NCBI RefSeq assembly: GCF_000001735.4
Contig: NC_003075.7
Coordinates: 18,167,001 to 18,231,000 of the forward strand
Direction: 5' to 3'
DNA from: Arabidopsis thaliana
Taxonomy: Eukaryota > Streptophyta > Magnoliopsida > Brassicales > Brassicaceae
Length of the DNA: 64,000 nucleotides
Shown: positions 23,536 to 36,390 of the stretch, one piece after another
Layout of the letters: each line of letters begins with the position of its first letter
Numbering within the stretch: position 1 is the stretch's first letter
The notes under the pieces: model-generated
Seen by the model: the letters and a program-made list of their open reading frames with translations, nothing else
Databases searched by the model: none
Told to the model about the DNA's origin: nothing
Program-made: the position numbers and the translations under genes

Positions 23536-26461
23536 TGCACCAAACACTCTCTAACTTTGGTTTCTGGTTTCTTTTTATTATAATAAACCCTTTCAAATAT
23601 GATTATTTCACAATTAAGACCCTAAATGTTTGATTATTTAGAAAGTAATCTCACCTAAGTATCTCACGGTTCAGATTGCGCCGTGGTTGTTTTGGGTCGT
23701 TGTATAATGGGCCAAATTAGGCCCAATTCGACCCATTTAAAAAATGATATTCTCTCCTTCTTTTTTGTTGGTGGGTCACTCAACAATGACATTCTCTACT
23801 GTTTTGCACACGCTTTCCTGCTAAAACAAATTAAAATTGGTACGGACCGACACAAATCGGAGATTGATGACGAATTTTTATAAAACATAATTTAATATTT
23901 GATAGATTGTCTTTTTCTAGCCTTATTAATTTCCATTTCAGGTATGTTTAAGCTAGTAATTTACTAACACCACCTTTTTTTTTTGCTTTTACTAATACCA
24001 CGTATTGTTTTATTTTCTCTTTTATTTCGACATTAGCAAGCAAGGGAATTTAAAGATCACACCACATGGCACGTGAGAAAAGAAAAGCATACACGTGAGC
24101 CAGCTGTGCAACGATGCTCAAAAAGGTCCTATGACAACTACTTAGCTTCGAGAAGCAGGCACTATATATTTATCGCATAACGGTATTTATTTCATTCAAT
24201 AATCTTTTTGTTGCATAAATTTACAAAAATTTGAGTGTGTGATGTGTACATATTTCTGACGAATACTTTTTGTTGCATTATCCAAATTTTTACATGTTCC
24301 CGAGCCGAGAGTCTAAGACGACGATTTCCAAATTATTGTCGTTGCTGTTATTATAATTGTTAATAATAGTAAGAATTATTATTATTATTTAGGACACGCA
24401 AGATTCCACATGATACTGCTTAAGCACTACGTCGAGCTAAAATGAAATACTCGATTTAAATGAACTACCCCATTAGTTACTTGAAGATGAAACGAAACAA
24501 TTTGGTTTTGGTCTTTTGGATCATATAGTTAAACGTTATGTATCTTACTCAGTTTATTTTAATGAAGTTTGTTGTTTGGTATATCAATTAGCCTTAGATG
24601 TCAAATCAAAACGAAACAAAAACATGAAAATTCAATTTGGCGTTAAATCAAAATAATAATTAATATTCCATGGATAATTAATATACACTTAGCAAATTAC
24701 CGAAGTACCCTTGCTATCTCGTTGTCGTCAATAATCAAAATTACAGTATTAACCCAATTAAGAGCGTTTAGCGTCTACGTGTAAAGCGGTATCAGGAGAA
24801 AGGAGCAGCGATCACATGGGTGGCTTAAATCTATATCCTCCGGTTCCTCACCGGCCAATTATTCTCGCGCGTGTCTCCGCTCCTCTCTGATGCGCGTCAC
24901 TCAAAAAGTTTGAGTCAAACTCCAGTAATATTTTTGATTTATTTTGTATTTTCAAGAATTTCTTAAAAATTGCTGTTACGTAATTTACAATGCAATGTCT
25001 CGCGGTAAAGGTAGAGCCGGAACTCAAGTCAGATCAATCTCCGTGTATGATTGTGTTCGCATCCAATGTTAATAATTTCAGGATTTGTATTTTCCAAGTT
25101 AAAGGATACTATTGTTAACTAACGTATATGCTGACAAAAAAAATAAAAAAATAACGAATATTATAAATTTATATCAGTCGCATAATGAAATGTGTAATTT
25201 CACCCAGACAAAAATATCTCTACAGAACAAAAAAAAAACGTTTGTTATATATGTTTATTCTGTATATTTAAAATGTAGTCTAACGTTTGTTCTATATGTC
25301 TACAATGTGTATTTATATTTAAAACATATTCCATCCTTAATTTGCTTTATATTATTGTTACACCATTCATAGTAATGGAAGAAATATCTATTGGCATTCT
25401 ATACTTTATGATATATATATATATATGAACCAAAGTATTGTATGTCCAACTGGGACATTTTATATGACGGCGGACGAATAAAGCTTAGCAGATATATATG
25501 TACGTGCTGGTAACTCCATATTCATTATTTTGGATTTAAGTTGTAACTCCATACACAATACACATTGATGGATTAGCATTGCATTTTTTTTATGGCATTT
25601 TATATCAAAAGATTCTCAATCAAAACTTAGATAGATTCCTAAAGCTTGTAATTAAAGCATCAAACATATTTGTTAACCAGTTATTATTTTTGAAATCGAG
25701 TAGTGTTTTGTTGATGCTACATATTATTCCATCATAAAAAGAAAATTAATGTGTGTGTAAGTGTGTTTGAAATAAGTCAATATCTTAGTACAGTAATTAA
25801 CTAATTATACGAAGAAGAACTATAAGGGTAAAAACGGTAATTACAGTATTTGGTCAGCCATAGTTATTCCCGCTCGTCTCTTGAAAAAAATTCAAACCGG
25901 TAAACCATTTTGGTCATACACGTTACAGTAACACGGTGGTCTGGTCTTCAATAATAACCACGTCAGCAGCATACAGTAAAAACTACTTTAAATGTTTTTT
26001 TTTATTCTCACCCAAGAAAATAATTTATTTTTGTTTTGTCGTTCTCCTTCCTAAATAATTTTTCAACTACCACAATTAATTTAAAAATTAAAAATAGAGT
26101 ATATTTGGAAAGGCACAAAAAAAAGAAACAAAATTCAAAATCTGAAATTTCTCAGCCTCCTCGTTTCTTCACCCAGAGGAGAGAGAAATCTGAGGAATTC
26201 GATCTTCGCTTAAAGAAGACGAAACAATCTCTCTCTCTTTCTCTCTTCAATGGTCTCACCATCTCTGTCTACCATCTCCTAGCCAAAGAAGAAGACGAGA
26301 AGAAGAAGAGAGGGTCACAACAATGCTTTATTCTTCTTATGTCTCCAGCCATGTGAGCTCCCACTGACACATTCTCTGCATCTTCGGAAGTTTTGTTTTG
26401 GTTTGATTCTTCTCACCGATTCCTGCGACCGAGTTTGACCCTCGAGTTTCGAGGTTAGTGG
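23536..26461. promoter_or_regulatory. Divergent intergenic region with CRM-gene promoter and kinesin leader
   Basis: The left end has TGGGCC and GGCCCA motifs near 23708 and 23724, typical of genes for organelle and translation proteins. CACGTG motifs occur near 24071 and 24093. The right end holds the kinesin leader with a CT-rich run (26229-26248) and two short upstream ORFs: 26250-26282 (10 codons) and 26323-26367 (14 codons). A TA microsatellite lies at about 25411-25424. The middle 2 kb shows no gene that I can support. Confidence 0.4.
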
Positions 26462-29400
26462 ATGGCTTCATCCTCATCGAGAACTAGAAGCAGTAGACCT
26501 CCAAGTCCCGCTTCTTCCACTTCTTCTTCTCATCTCAGCAACCGTCTCATTCCTCGTTCTAACTCTACCTCTGCTTCCTCATTGATTACCTCCGCCGCCG
26601 GAATCGCCTCCCGATCTATGACGCCTAGTCGCACCTTCTCCGACTCGGGCCTTATCGGCTCCGGCAGCTTTGGAATTGGATCGCCTGTTCCCTACCCGTC
26701 AGAGGAGCTTCTCGGTGACCCTATGGACGATACTATTAGCTCTGAGCGGGATAGTATCTCCGTCACCGTTCGTTTTCGTCCGTTGAGGTATGCTAGATCT
26801 GATCTCGCCATGGACCAGATCTATTGCAGAGATTACAGTTTTCATGTAGATGCAATTGGAGTCAATTCTTTATTGGGGTTTGCAAATTCAAGTTTTTATC
26901 TTTGTGGGTTTGCAGTGATAGAGAGTATCAAAGAGGAGATGAAGTTGCTTGGTACCCTGATGGTGATACATTGGTTAGGCACGAGTATAACCCACTCACA
27001 GCTTACGCATTTGGTATTTGGTTCACCTCTCAATTATTCTGAATGTTTTCTTGTAATCATTGAGTGAATGTTTTCCAAATTTGTTTTGATGCCAGATAAA
27101 GTTTTTGGACCACAGGCAACTACTATTGACGTTTATGATGTAGCTGCGAGACCAGTAGTCAAGGCAGCAATGGAAGGTGTTAACGGTAAGTAACATTGCT
27201 GCAAAATTCAGCTTTACCAAAATCTGTATCTTTTATATAGAAATATCCTCTAAACCAATTGGTCCGCAAGTAGTATTGCTTGCAACATATTTTCTGACTC
27301 AGGGTTGGAATTTTGACAGGAACCGTTTTTGCTTACGGTGTTACTAGCAGTGGAAAGACACATACAATGCATGTAAGGGTTTTAAAAAAGAAGAATCCTT
27401 ATACGCCTTTCTCTCTAGTTTTTCTTCAAAACACATGTGCTATGAATTGGGATCTCTTCTTCAACTTGGTCCCCCTTTGGTATCTGCTGGTTATTCTGGG
27501 TTACTCTAAACATTTACATGGTAGCAAAAGATACCATACAAATACCAACTTGCCATCATTAATTGGTGATGGTTATGTGAGTTGGAAATCCTCGTATGAA
27601 TGGAATTTGAAGGTCTTCATTTAGATTGGCTGTGCTTATCTTTAGTGAAGTAGCTACGTTGGGTCTTTAGTTCCCGTCCAAACAAGTAGAACCTAAATCT
27701 GATGTTCTTTTTGTTCTGCCATTGGTTGCTTTTGCAATATGCATAGGGTGATCAAGAATCTCCTGGGATCATACCGCTAGCAATAAAAGACGTGTTCAGT
27801 ATCATCCAGGATGTAAGTGGTCTTAACGGGGTTCATGTCTTTTCTCATCTCATCACGACTTTTTTATATGATTTCATGCTCGCTAACTGGCTACATTTTT
27901 ATATTTCAGACTCCAGGAAGGGAGTTCCTGCTCCGTGTTTCATATCTTGAAATATACAATGAGGTAAGTGGAACTTTTTATCCTTGATATATTTACTTGG
28001 TAATCCCTGAAAAGTAGATATTTTTAGATTGGGATATGTTTTCTAGTTCTTCTGCCTTATCTTTGAGAACTAGAATGCTTAAAAATATAGAGAATTGGGT
28101 GACTGTTCATGATCTTCTTGGTTTTACATGTGTGCTTCTATGTTTCAGATATCCGCAGTTTATCTGATAACCGTCTTTGTATCAGGTGATAAATGATTTA
28201 CTGGATCCAACAGGCCAAAACTTACGTGTTAGAGAGGATTCCCAGGTTTGCTTCAACCTCTATAGAATGCTTGGCTTTCTCCCATTTCTCTCTCACACAC
28301 GCACACACATTGTGCTCTACTAGAATAAATGTGAACAAATTAGCTTAGAATCACATGTGAATTTGATATCATTTGAGAAAAGATATTGATTCGTTTTGCG
28401 TTTTGTTTTTCTAGGGCACTTATGTTGAGGGTATCAAGGAAGAAGTTGTTTTGTCTCCTGGCCATGCACTATCATTCATTGCAGCTGGGGAAGGTTATTA
28501 GATAATTTAACCCCTGAAACATGTTTTGATTTTGTCAACTCTGTCCTTCCCGCCTCTACTTAACATTGCTGTTGTTTTTAATTGCAGAACATCGTCATGT
28601 TGGTTCAAATAATTTCAATTTGTTGAGCAGCAGAAGTCACACTATATTTACACTGGTACGTCTTCATGCTCCAAGCTCCAAGAGCTTGTCATATTGTAAT
28701 TTGTAGCCTCTTTTCAGTGTCTCGGCATGATGTTTTGCTCTTACAAGGTGTCCTTACAATGTACATGTTTTGAAGTCTAATTTGTATGTGTTTGCAGATG
28801 GTTGAAAGTAGTGCTACTGGAGATGAATATGATGGAGTTATCTTTTCTCAACTCGTAAGGGCCTCTTTCTTTTTGTTATTGTATAAGATCAATTAGTTTT
28901 GAAAATGGGACCTAACTGTATATTTTCTTGTTTAGAATTTGATTGACTTAGCTGGATCTGAGAGTTCGAAAACTGAAACAACTGGATTGAGGAGGAAGGA
29001 GGGTTCATACATCAACAAGAGTCTTCTAACTCTTGGAACTGTAGGTGTCTATTTTTGATTCGAGCTATCTTTCTATTTTTCATCTGTTTCTTTAGACATT
29101 TAAGGTTGGCATGTCCATCAGAAGCTTTGTTACTGAATAATGATGAACTTGCTTACAGGAGTAACTCAATTAGTTTCCACATTCCATTGTTGGCATTAGA
29201 TAATCAGAAAGGAGTATGCAGTTGTGATGGGAATATACTTGGGATTTTCAGTACTTTTTTTTCTTGATGTAGTGCTGCTAGTACTTCTTGATCGATGTTT
29301 GATGTTCTGATAAGTAGTCTGTTGCCCTTATTATACTTTATGCCTGTCGGTGGTAGCATCTTCAGTCACTTAAACCTTTGAGATGGTAGGGCGTTTTACT

Positions 29401-32400
29401 TATAATTATCTCTTGTGGTTTCATTTATGAAGGTGATTGGAAAACTTAGTGAGGGTAAGGCAACTCACATTCCATATCGTGACTCTAAGCTAACTCGTCT
29501 TCTGCAATCTTCATTAAGTGGTCATGGACATGTGTCGGTAAGACTCTTCTGTATCTGACTCTGTTGCAATATTTCCCCAATTCCTATATACTGGTTTCCC
29601 ATGGTTGGCTCTCTTAGAATTTTTTGATTGCAATACTCTATGCTTGTTTTGTTTATATTGACTAATTTGTAAGAAGCAGTTAAGCATTGAGCTGATGGTG
29701 CTCCACCATAACAACAGAAAAGCTAATTGAGTTTTTCTGTTTGCTTTTTATAGCTCATATGTACAATTACTCCTGCGTCCAGCAGTAGTGAGGAAACTCA
29801 TAACACATTGAAGTTTGCCAGCAGGGCAAAGAGTATAGAAATATATGCTTCACGCAATCAGGTGATGTTTTGACCTGTTTTACAATTAAGTACATTGCTA
29901 TACTCAAGGGTATATAAGCTTGAACCTCTGCTTGATTTGTTTTCTTTTCTTTTTCATTTCTGAAAAGCAGATTATAGATGAGAAGTCATTAATTAAGAAA
30001 TATCAAAGAGAAATCTCAACCCTCAAACTAGAACTTGATCAGCTTAGAAGGGGTATGCTTGTTGGTGTCAGTCATGAAGAGTTAATGAGCTTAAAGCAAC
30101 AGGTTCGGACCTTCCCCAAGACCTTTATCTTAAAAATTCTTACTGTGTTCTAAAGGCAGTGAATTAACTAACTATCCATTTATCACAACAGTTAGAAGAA
30201 GGGCAAGTGAAAATGCAATCAAGATTGGAGGAAGAAGAAGAAGCCAAAGCAGCTCTAATGAGCAGAATCCAAAAGCTTACCAAGCTCATACTAGTCTCTA
30301 CCAAGAATTCTATTCCTGGATATTCGGGTGACATACCTACTCATCAGCGCAGTCTCTCTGCGGGTAAAGATGATGTAAGTTTTTTGCTCCAACCAGTGAT
30401 ACAATCTAATTGAAAAATTCTTGCTATTTCAAATAATCGGTTTTAGTGATTCTGTTAGTTATTTAATCGATCCTGGCTGTGTAGTTTTGGAATAATAGGT
30501 TTTGATGATTTAACCTGAATAAGTTTCTGTTTTGTTTGTTCAAAGCTTCTTGTCTCTGGACCATGTAATTGAAAATCTATCTGTTCCTTATTTTTCTTCT
30601 GCTGCAGGTTGCTTCCACATCTCAGAAGCTGTTTCAAAACACAATGACTAATTATGTTATCTCTTTGCTTTTCAGAAATTCGATTCTCTACTGTTGGAAA
30701 GTGATAATCTGGGATCTCCATCTTCGACCTTAGCTCTTCTATCAGAAGGTTCTTTAGGTTTTAACCACAGGCGATCTTCTAGCAAGTTGAATGACGAAAA
30801 CTCGCCGGGTGCAGAATTTACTCAAGTGAGTAAATTACCCCAACGTTTCTGTTGACTGTTAGAAAAATGGTATCTGATTGTTGTGTGGCTTGTGGCGTTT
30901 TGTAGGGTGTCATGACGCCGGACGAAATCGACCTTCTGGTTGAACAAGTTAAGATGCTTGCTGGTGAGATAGCTTTCAGTACGAGCACACTAAAGCGTTT
31001 GGTGGATCAGTCCGTAAATGATCCGGAAAACTCACAAACTCAGGTAACATAGTAGTACTGTCCACCTGAAGTGGCACATTTAACTTATTCTTAACTAACT
31101 AACCTAAGAAATTATTGCATGCAGATACAGAATCTGGAACGCGAGATTCACGAAAAGCAAAGGCAAATGAGAGGCTTGGAACAGCTCATAATTGAGAGTG
31201 GTGAAGCTTCCATTGCCAACGCATCATTAGTTGAGATGCAACAGGTATTTAACCTCCACATCTCATTCACGGCGAGAACATGATGGTTGACCTTTTCAAA
31301 GTCACTGGTTTAAGACTAAACGATGATCTGCTCTGATATCTTGCTCTTTTGTTGTTTTCAGAAAGTTATGAGTCTGATGACCCAGTGCAATGAGAAGAGC
31401 TTTGAGCTGGAGGTGAATTTTTATTTTTATTTTTATTGAAAGTACCGCCTTGTTTTCTACATTATCAAAATCAGAAGATTGATTATCTTCACCGTATGCT
31501 TAAACTTGGTTCTACCCCTGTCACAGATCAAATCAGCTGATAATTGCATTCTCCAAGAACAACTACAGGAAAAGGTCGGTACATGTTTTTCTCGTATTGA
31601 AGTCGTGCACAATTCTCTTCTTTTTACTCCATTCTTCTTGCTTATATCTAATTCATCCTTTGAACATTGTTCTGCGAAAAAATGCTTCTTATCACACTTG
31701 CTCCAACAATGCAGTGTACCGAGAACAAAGAACTACATGAAAAGGTGAATCTTCTAGAGCAACGCTTGAATGCAGTATCTAGTGAGAAATCCTCTCCATC
31801 TTGTTCCAATAAAGCGGTATCTGGAGAGTATGCAGACGAACTAAAAAAGAAAATACAATCGCAGGTAAATTTATAAACATACATTCTCAGTTCTCACAAG
31901 TATCCCAGTAAATACCTCTGCGGATCAATAAATATCAAGTAACATAGATTTATGCATTTATTTGTAAATCTGATCCTCCCTTAATGCTAACATAAATCTC
32001 ATTCTTACGTGGATGTTTATGTTTTGTATTTAGGAAATTGAGAACGAAGAGTTGAAGCTAGAACACGTGCAAATCGTGGAAGAGAACAGTGGGTTACGAG
32101 TACAAAATCAAAAACTAGCTGAAGAAGCTTCATATGCTAAGGAGTTAGCCTCTGCGGCTGCTGTTGAGCTGAAAAATCTTGCTAGCGAAGTAACAAAACT
32201 CTCACTACAAAACACAAAGCTAGAAAAAGAATTAGCAGCTGCAAGAGACTTGGCTCAAACGCGTAACCCCATGAACGGAGTTAATCGCAAGTATAACGAT
32301 GGGGCAAGGTCAGGAAGAAAGGGAAGGATTTCCTCAAGTAGGTCAAGTGGAGATGAGTTTGACGCATGGAATCTAGACCCAGAAGATCTTAAAATGGAGT

Positions 32401-33148
32401 TGCAAGTAAGGAAACAACGAGAAGTGGCTCTTGAGTCTGCATTGGCAGAGAAAGAGTTTATAGAAGATGAATACAGGAAAAAAGCAGAAGAGGCAAAGCG
32501 AAGAGAGGAAGCTTTAGAAAACGATTTGGCAAACATGTGGGTACTTGTTGCCAAGTTGAAGAAAGACAATGGTGCATTGCCTGAACCCAATGGCACTGAC
32601 CCTGGAAGAGAATTAGAGAAGAGTCAAAGCCATGCGGTTCTGAAAGAGAGACAAGTCTCGAGTGCACCGAGACAACCTGAAGTAGTAGTAGTAGCTAAAA
32701 CCGAAGAGACACCAAAAGAGGAACCACTCGTTGCTCGTCTCAAGGTAAATGTAATGAGATGAGTTTTCTACATTTACCTGTGAAACAGTCTTTTCTTTCA
32801 AATATCATTAACAAGATTTTGCTGTAATAATGAGACAGGCACGAATGCAAGAAATGAAAGAGAAAGAGATGAAATCGCAAGCGAATGGAGACGCAAACTC
32901 TCACATTTGTAAAGTATGTTTCGAATCTCCCACTGCGGCAATTCTACTCCCTTGCCGTCATTTCTGCTGTAAGTCACAACTTCATCTCCATGAAACCTCA
33001 TGTCTCTTCTTTTATCAAAGAGTTGTATTAAAAAGATGAAAATCTCTGATTCATTGTTACAGTATGTAAATCCTGTTCCCTTGCTTGCTCTGAATGCCCA
33101 ATTTGCCGCACAAAGATCTCTGATCGGCTCTTTGCGTTTCCGTCTTAA
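26462..33148 (+). CDS. KIN7D: Kinesin-7 motor with C-terminal RING (KIN7D / MKRP2), 1055 aa
   Basis: Plus-end kinesin-7 motor, described as mitochondrion-targeted. I placed 24 exons; their sum is 3168 nt, 1055 aa, the length I remember. Exon starts: 26462, 26916, 27096, 27320, 27747, 27910, 28186, 28415, 28588, 28798, 28936, 29433, 29754, 29971, 30192, 30676, 30906, 31125, 31362, 31527, 31715, 32034, 32839, 33063. The Ser/Arg-rich N-terminus ([19 protein letters not shown]) fits a mitochondrial presequence. The motor runs about 103-420, with P-loop GVTSSGKT near 178-185 and DLAGSE near 321-326. Long coiled-coil stretches follow, for example [20 protein letters not shown] and the 711-nt exon 22. 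The end is a C3HC4 RING from about 1006 ([20 protein letters not shown] through [17 protein letters not shown]). Confidence 0.97.
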
Positions 33149-33560
33149 CCAGTTGAAAAGGTAACCTTTCTAGCAAGTGGATGCGTCTTTTATGTTACAT
33201 TCCATTTTAGGTTTAGTAAATGTAGAAATCAAATTGAAGCTAAAAACTGAGTTTGGATTGTCTATCACAACTGTATATGAGAAACTCAAAGTTAAAGTTT
33301 GGTTTTTGATATGTAGAAAACAAAAGCTGACTTACCCAATTCTTTAAGCTTTTTAGGTTCAGTGTTTGGATTAATTATTGGTTAGATTTATTCTTAGTGT
33401 CAACCCGATTAAACACTAATATTATGATCAATATCAGATGTTAAAACAGATCAGATAAGACTTAAAAAAAAGATGTAAATATTGATTAACTTGCATGATT
33501 ATGCAGGTCTCTAAGAACTGTGGGTGAAGCCTGTTGCTAAATATTTTGGGGAGAGAACAG
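33149..33560 (+). other. Kinesin 3' UTR with an intron close to the stop codon
   Basis: A donor (TGAAAAG then GTAACC) at 33161 and an acceptor (TTATGCAG) at 33506 predict a 346-nt 3'-UTR intron starting only 12 nt after the stop codon. At that distance it should not trigger nonsense-mediated decay. Confidence 0.45.
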
Positions 33561-33873
33561 GTTGGGATTTTTAAAGGAATTAGTTTTGTATGTAATTTTA
33601 TGTCCATCAGTCTATGCTTATATTTTGATATTTATCATTAAAAATGGGGGAATCGGAAAAATCAAACATATACGTAATACCAAACTTTTCTGTTACCAAA
33701 AAAAAAGAAAAAAAAAAAAGATTGGAGCAAACTCTTTAATTTTTCTCGTTTGAGGTCGCTTATTCAGAGCGAGGCACCAACAAAAGAATGCCGTAAAACT
33801 ACTACAAAATCCAAAAATTGATTGTTTTCTTCCTTTTTTTTTTCCTTAAGAACTTTGATATTTAGAAGTTTTA

Positions 33874-33945
33874 TTTTACCGTAATCACTATTTAATTACA
33901 ATTTCAAAATTTTACCGTAATCACTATTTAATTACAATTTCAAAA
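33874..33945. repeat. Perfect 36-bp tandem duplication
   Basis: Units 33874-33909 and 33910-33945 are identical (each starts TTTTACCGTAATCAC). Non-coding. Confidence 0.9.
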
Positions 33946-34197
33946 AGAAATATTAATATATCATTTTGATGAGTAATAATCCTAAGATTAATCAATAAGG
34001 GGAGAAAAATAAAAGGTGCGGTGATAGGAAAAGTTGATGCTTTGATTATCTCCCTACTTAATGTGGGGGTGGGGCGATCAGTATTCTTCCAAAATGATTA
34101 TTTGAAGATCACAACGCAATAAGTGTTATAAAACATCTTATATTATATAATTATCAAAAATTATACAAAGAACAAAACAAAAAAAACATATAAAATT

Positions 34198-35180
34198 TAG
34201 TATGTTTATATATTTAGTATAAACATATAAATAATGTCATCTTTATATAAATTTAATATCAAACAAAATAAAAGAAAAAACCAAAAAACCTTTTAAAAAT
34301 CTAAATTAAAAACTTGGTTACTAAAATCTACATAAAGATGATATGAAAACAAGTTGAATGTTTGGAATCACTAACAACCGAAGCTTGATCCAAAATCCGG
34401 TTAGTTTCATATATCTTTTTGTAAATTTAGTATCAAACAAAATAAAATAAAAAAACCAAAAAAAACTTTAAAAATTTCAAAGAAAAAACTTTGATTCTAA
34501 TCTGTATAAAGATGATATGAAAACAAGTTGAATGTTTGGAATCGCTAACAACCGAAGCTGGAACCAAAATCCGGTTAGTTTCATATATCTTTTTGTAAAT
34601 TTAGTATCAAACAAAATAAAAGAAAAAAAACCAAAAAACTTTTAAAAATCCGAATAAAAAACTTTGATACCAAATCTATATAAGGATGATATGAAAACAA
34701 GTTGAATATTTGGAATCACTAACGACCGAAGCTGGATCCAAAATCCGGTTAGTTTCATATATCTTTTTGTAAATTTAGTATCAAACAAAATAAAGGAAAA
34801 AAATCAAAAAAAGTTTTTAAAATCCGAATAAGAAACTTCGATACCAAATCTATATAAAGATGATATGAAAACAAGTTGAATATTTGGAATCACTAACGAC
34901 CGAAGCTGGATCAAAAATCCGGTTAATTTCATATATCTTTTTGTAAATTTAGTATCAAACAAAATAAAACAAAAAAAAACAAAAAAGCTTTAAAAAATCC
35001 GAATAAGAAACTTTGATACCAAATATATATAAAGATGATATGAAAACAAGTTGAATATTTGAAATCACTAACGACCGAAGCTGGATCCAAAATCCGGTTA
35101 GTTTTTATTTACATCTCTTTATGTAGATTCAGTATAAAAATAAATAAAATTAAACATAAAAAAAATCTTTTAAAAGTAAA
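34198..35180. repeat. Tandem array of about 174-bp units, 5 to 6 copies
   Basis: The anchor CCGGTTAGTTTCATATATC (or a close variant) starts at 34397, 34571, 34745, 34919 and 35094, giving spacings of 174, 174, 174 and 175 bp. A diverged partial copy precedes (about 34198-34396) and another partial copy follows (about 35094-35180). Units share AAGATGATATGAAAACAAGT and a stretch reading ACTAACGACCGAAGCTGGAT. Neighbouring units differ at scattered positions and in A-run lengths. The sequence is AT-rich with no conserved ORF. It does not look like the 178-bp centromere satellite I know. Confidence 0.85.
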
Positions 35181-35530
35181 AATCTTTTATTACAGAAAAA
35201 GAAAATTAGGAAAGCACAAACCTTGGTTCTCGCTGGTGATCATGATTATGGATCGATCGATGAAACACAAATTCGTCTGCTTCCTCCGCAGTCGAATTGT
35301 AGTTTTAAAGCCAAAGAATCTGCCAACTGGTCGTCAATTTCACTATCCCTCTCTTGGCCATCGTCCTTCTCCGTCGTGTAATCATATCCTTCGCCGCCGT
35401 TGAAAGAATCCTTGGGTGAAAGCGTTTCGGTGGCGAGATCTTTGATCGTGTGAAATTAGGGAGTCACGAACTAAAAAGTGAACTCGATTGATTGAAGATT
35501 GTTGTCACGAGAGAAGGAAAGCACATCAGT
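35181..35530 (-). other. Gene-like 5' exon remnant antisense, next to the repeat array
   Basis: On the minus strand an open frame of about 69 codons (about 35250-35450) has coding-like composition (DYTTEKDDGQERDSEIDDQL, then ADSLALKLQFDCGGSRR). It has no ATG at its head. A short ORF starting ATGATCACCAGCGAG near a GTTTGTGC donor (about 35220) also looks like the end of a first exon. The array then follows on the same strand. This may be a captured or relic 5' end of a gene. I cannot name a source. Confidence 0.25.
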
Positions 35531-36185
35531 GATCAGTCTCGCAGGGAAATTGCAGGTAAAAAAAGAAAGAAGAAGAAGAAGAAGAAGAAGAAGAAGAAGA
35601 TCAAAGATGGTATTTTGGTTTTTGATTTCTCAACGAAGAAGAAGAAACGAGAGTTGGAGTATTTATCAGCAAACGCTCCATTGAAAAAAAAGGAAATTGT
35701 CTCCTTTATTATGTTTTGCGAAGAAAAGGAAATTGATCAAGGTAACAAAAAGTCAAATTAAGTTACCGTTACAAGAATAAATATGTTTCTTCTGTAATTT
35801 ATATGATGTTTAAAATTTAGAGCGATTGTTGAAAGAGATGGAAACATCAACAAAACAAGCCTTGTAAAGTAACACAAATCTATAAAAGTCAAACCTAGTC
35901 ATCTATTAGCATAATGCTCGGAACAGAATGAAAAATATGCCACTAGCACAATCTTACTCAATCATATATAGTTGTTCTTACTATTTTTATTTGTTATTGC
36001 TCTGAGTAGAGCGAGAGAGTAGAGTCCACTTTCATTTTCAGTCGTAATCGTTTCTTTGATTTTCAACACACATTGTAATTATTAGTTAATATTTATGTTA
36101 ATTTGATTAGAAGTTTTTAATACATGTCAAGATCTAATAAATCAAATATATACCTAATATAGTTACCAAAAAGAAAAGTTAAGAA

Positions 36186-36221
<36 letters not shown>

Positions 36222-36390
36222 TGATTAGTATATATAAATATACTTTAAAAAAATAGTTTTTCTATTTCGAGAATTATATATATATATATATATATATCCC
36301 TTATTTCTATTTTATATATAGGTTTTATTATTAAAGAACCCTAGTCGTGTATTTTCTTAACAACAATTTAGCTACATGTAAACCGCCGCT
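35531..36390. repeat. Microsatellites before the F-box pseudogene
   Basis: Contains a GAA/AAG run (about 35568-35600) and TA runs (about 36189-36218 and 36277-36297). Between them is AT-rich sequence with no supported gene. Confidence 0.7.

Noticed and set aside
34198..35180. Centromeric 178-bp satellite
   Set aside because: The period is similar but the unit sequence does not resemble the satellite I know, and the setting is genic.
34198..35180. CRISPR-like array
   Set aside because: Whole units repeat with no unique spacers, and the genome is a plant's.
35492..35761. Lys-rich ORF over the GAA run
   Set aside because: Its length comes from a microsatellite; the rest is AT-rich and has no gene-like composition.
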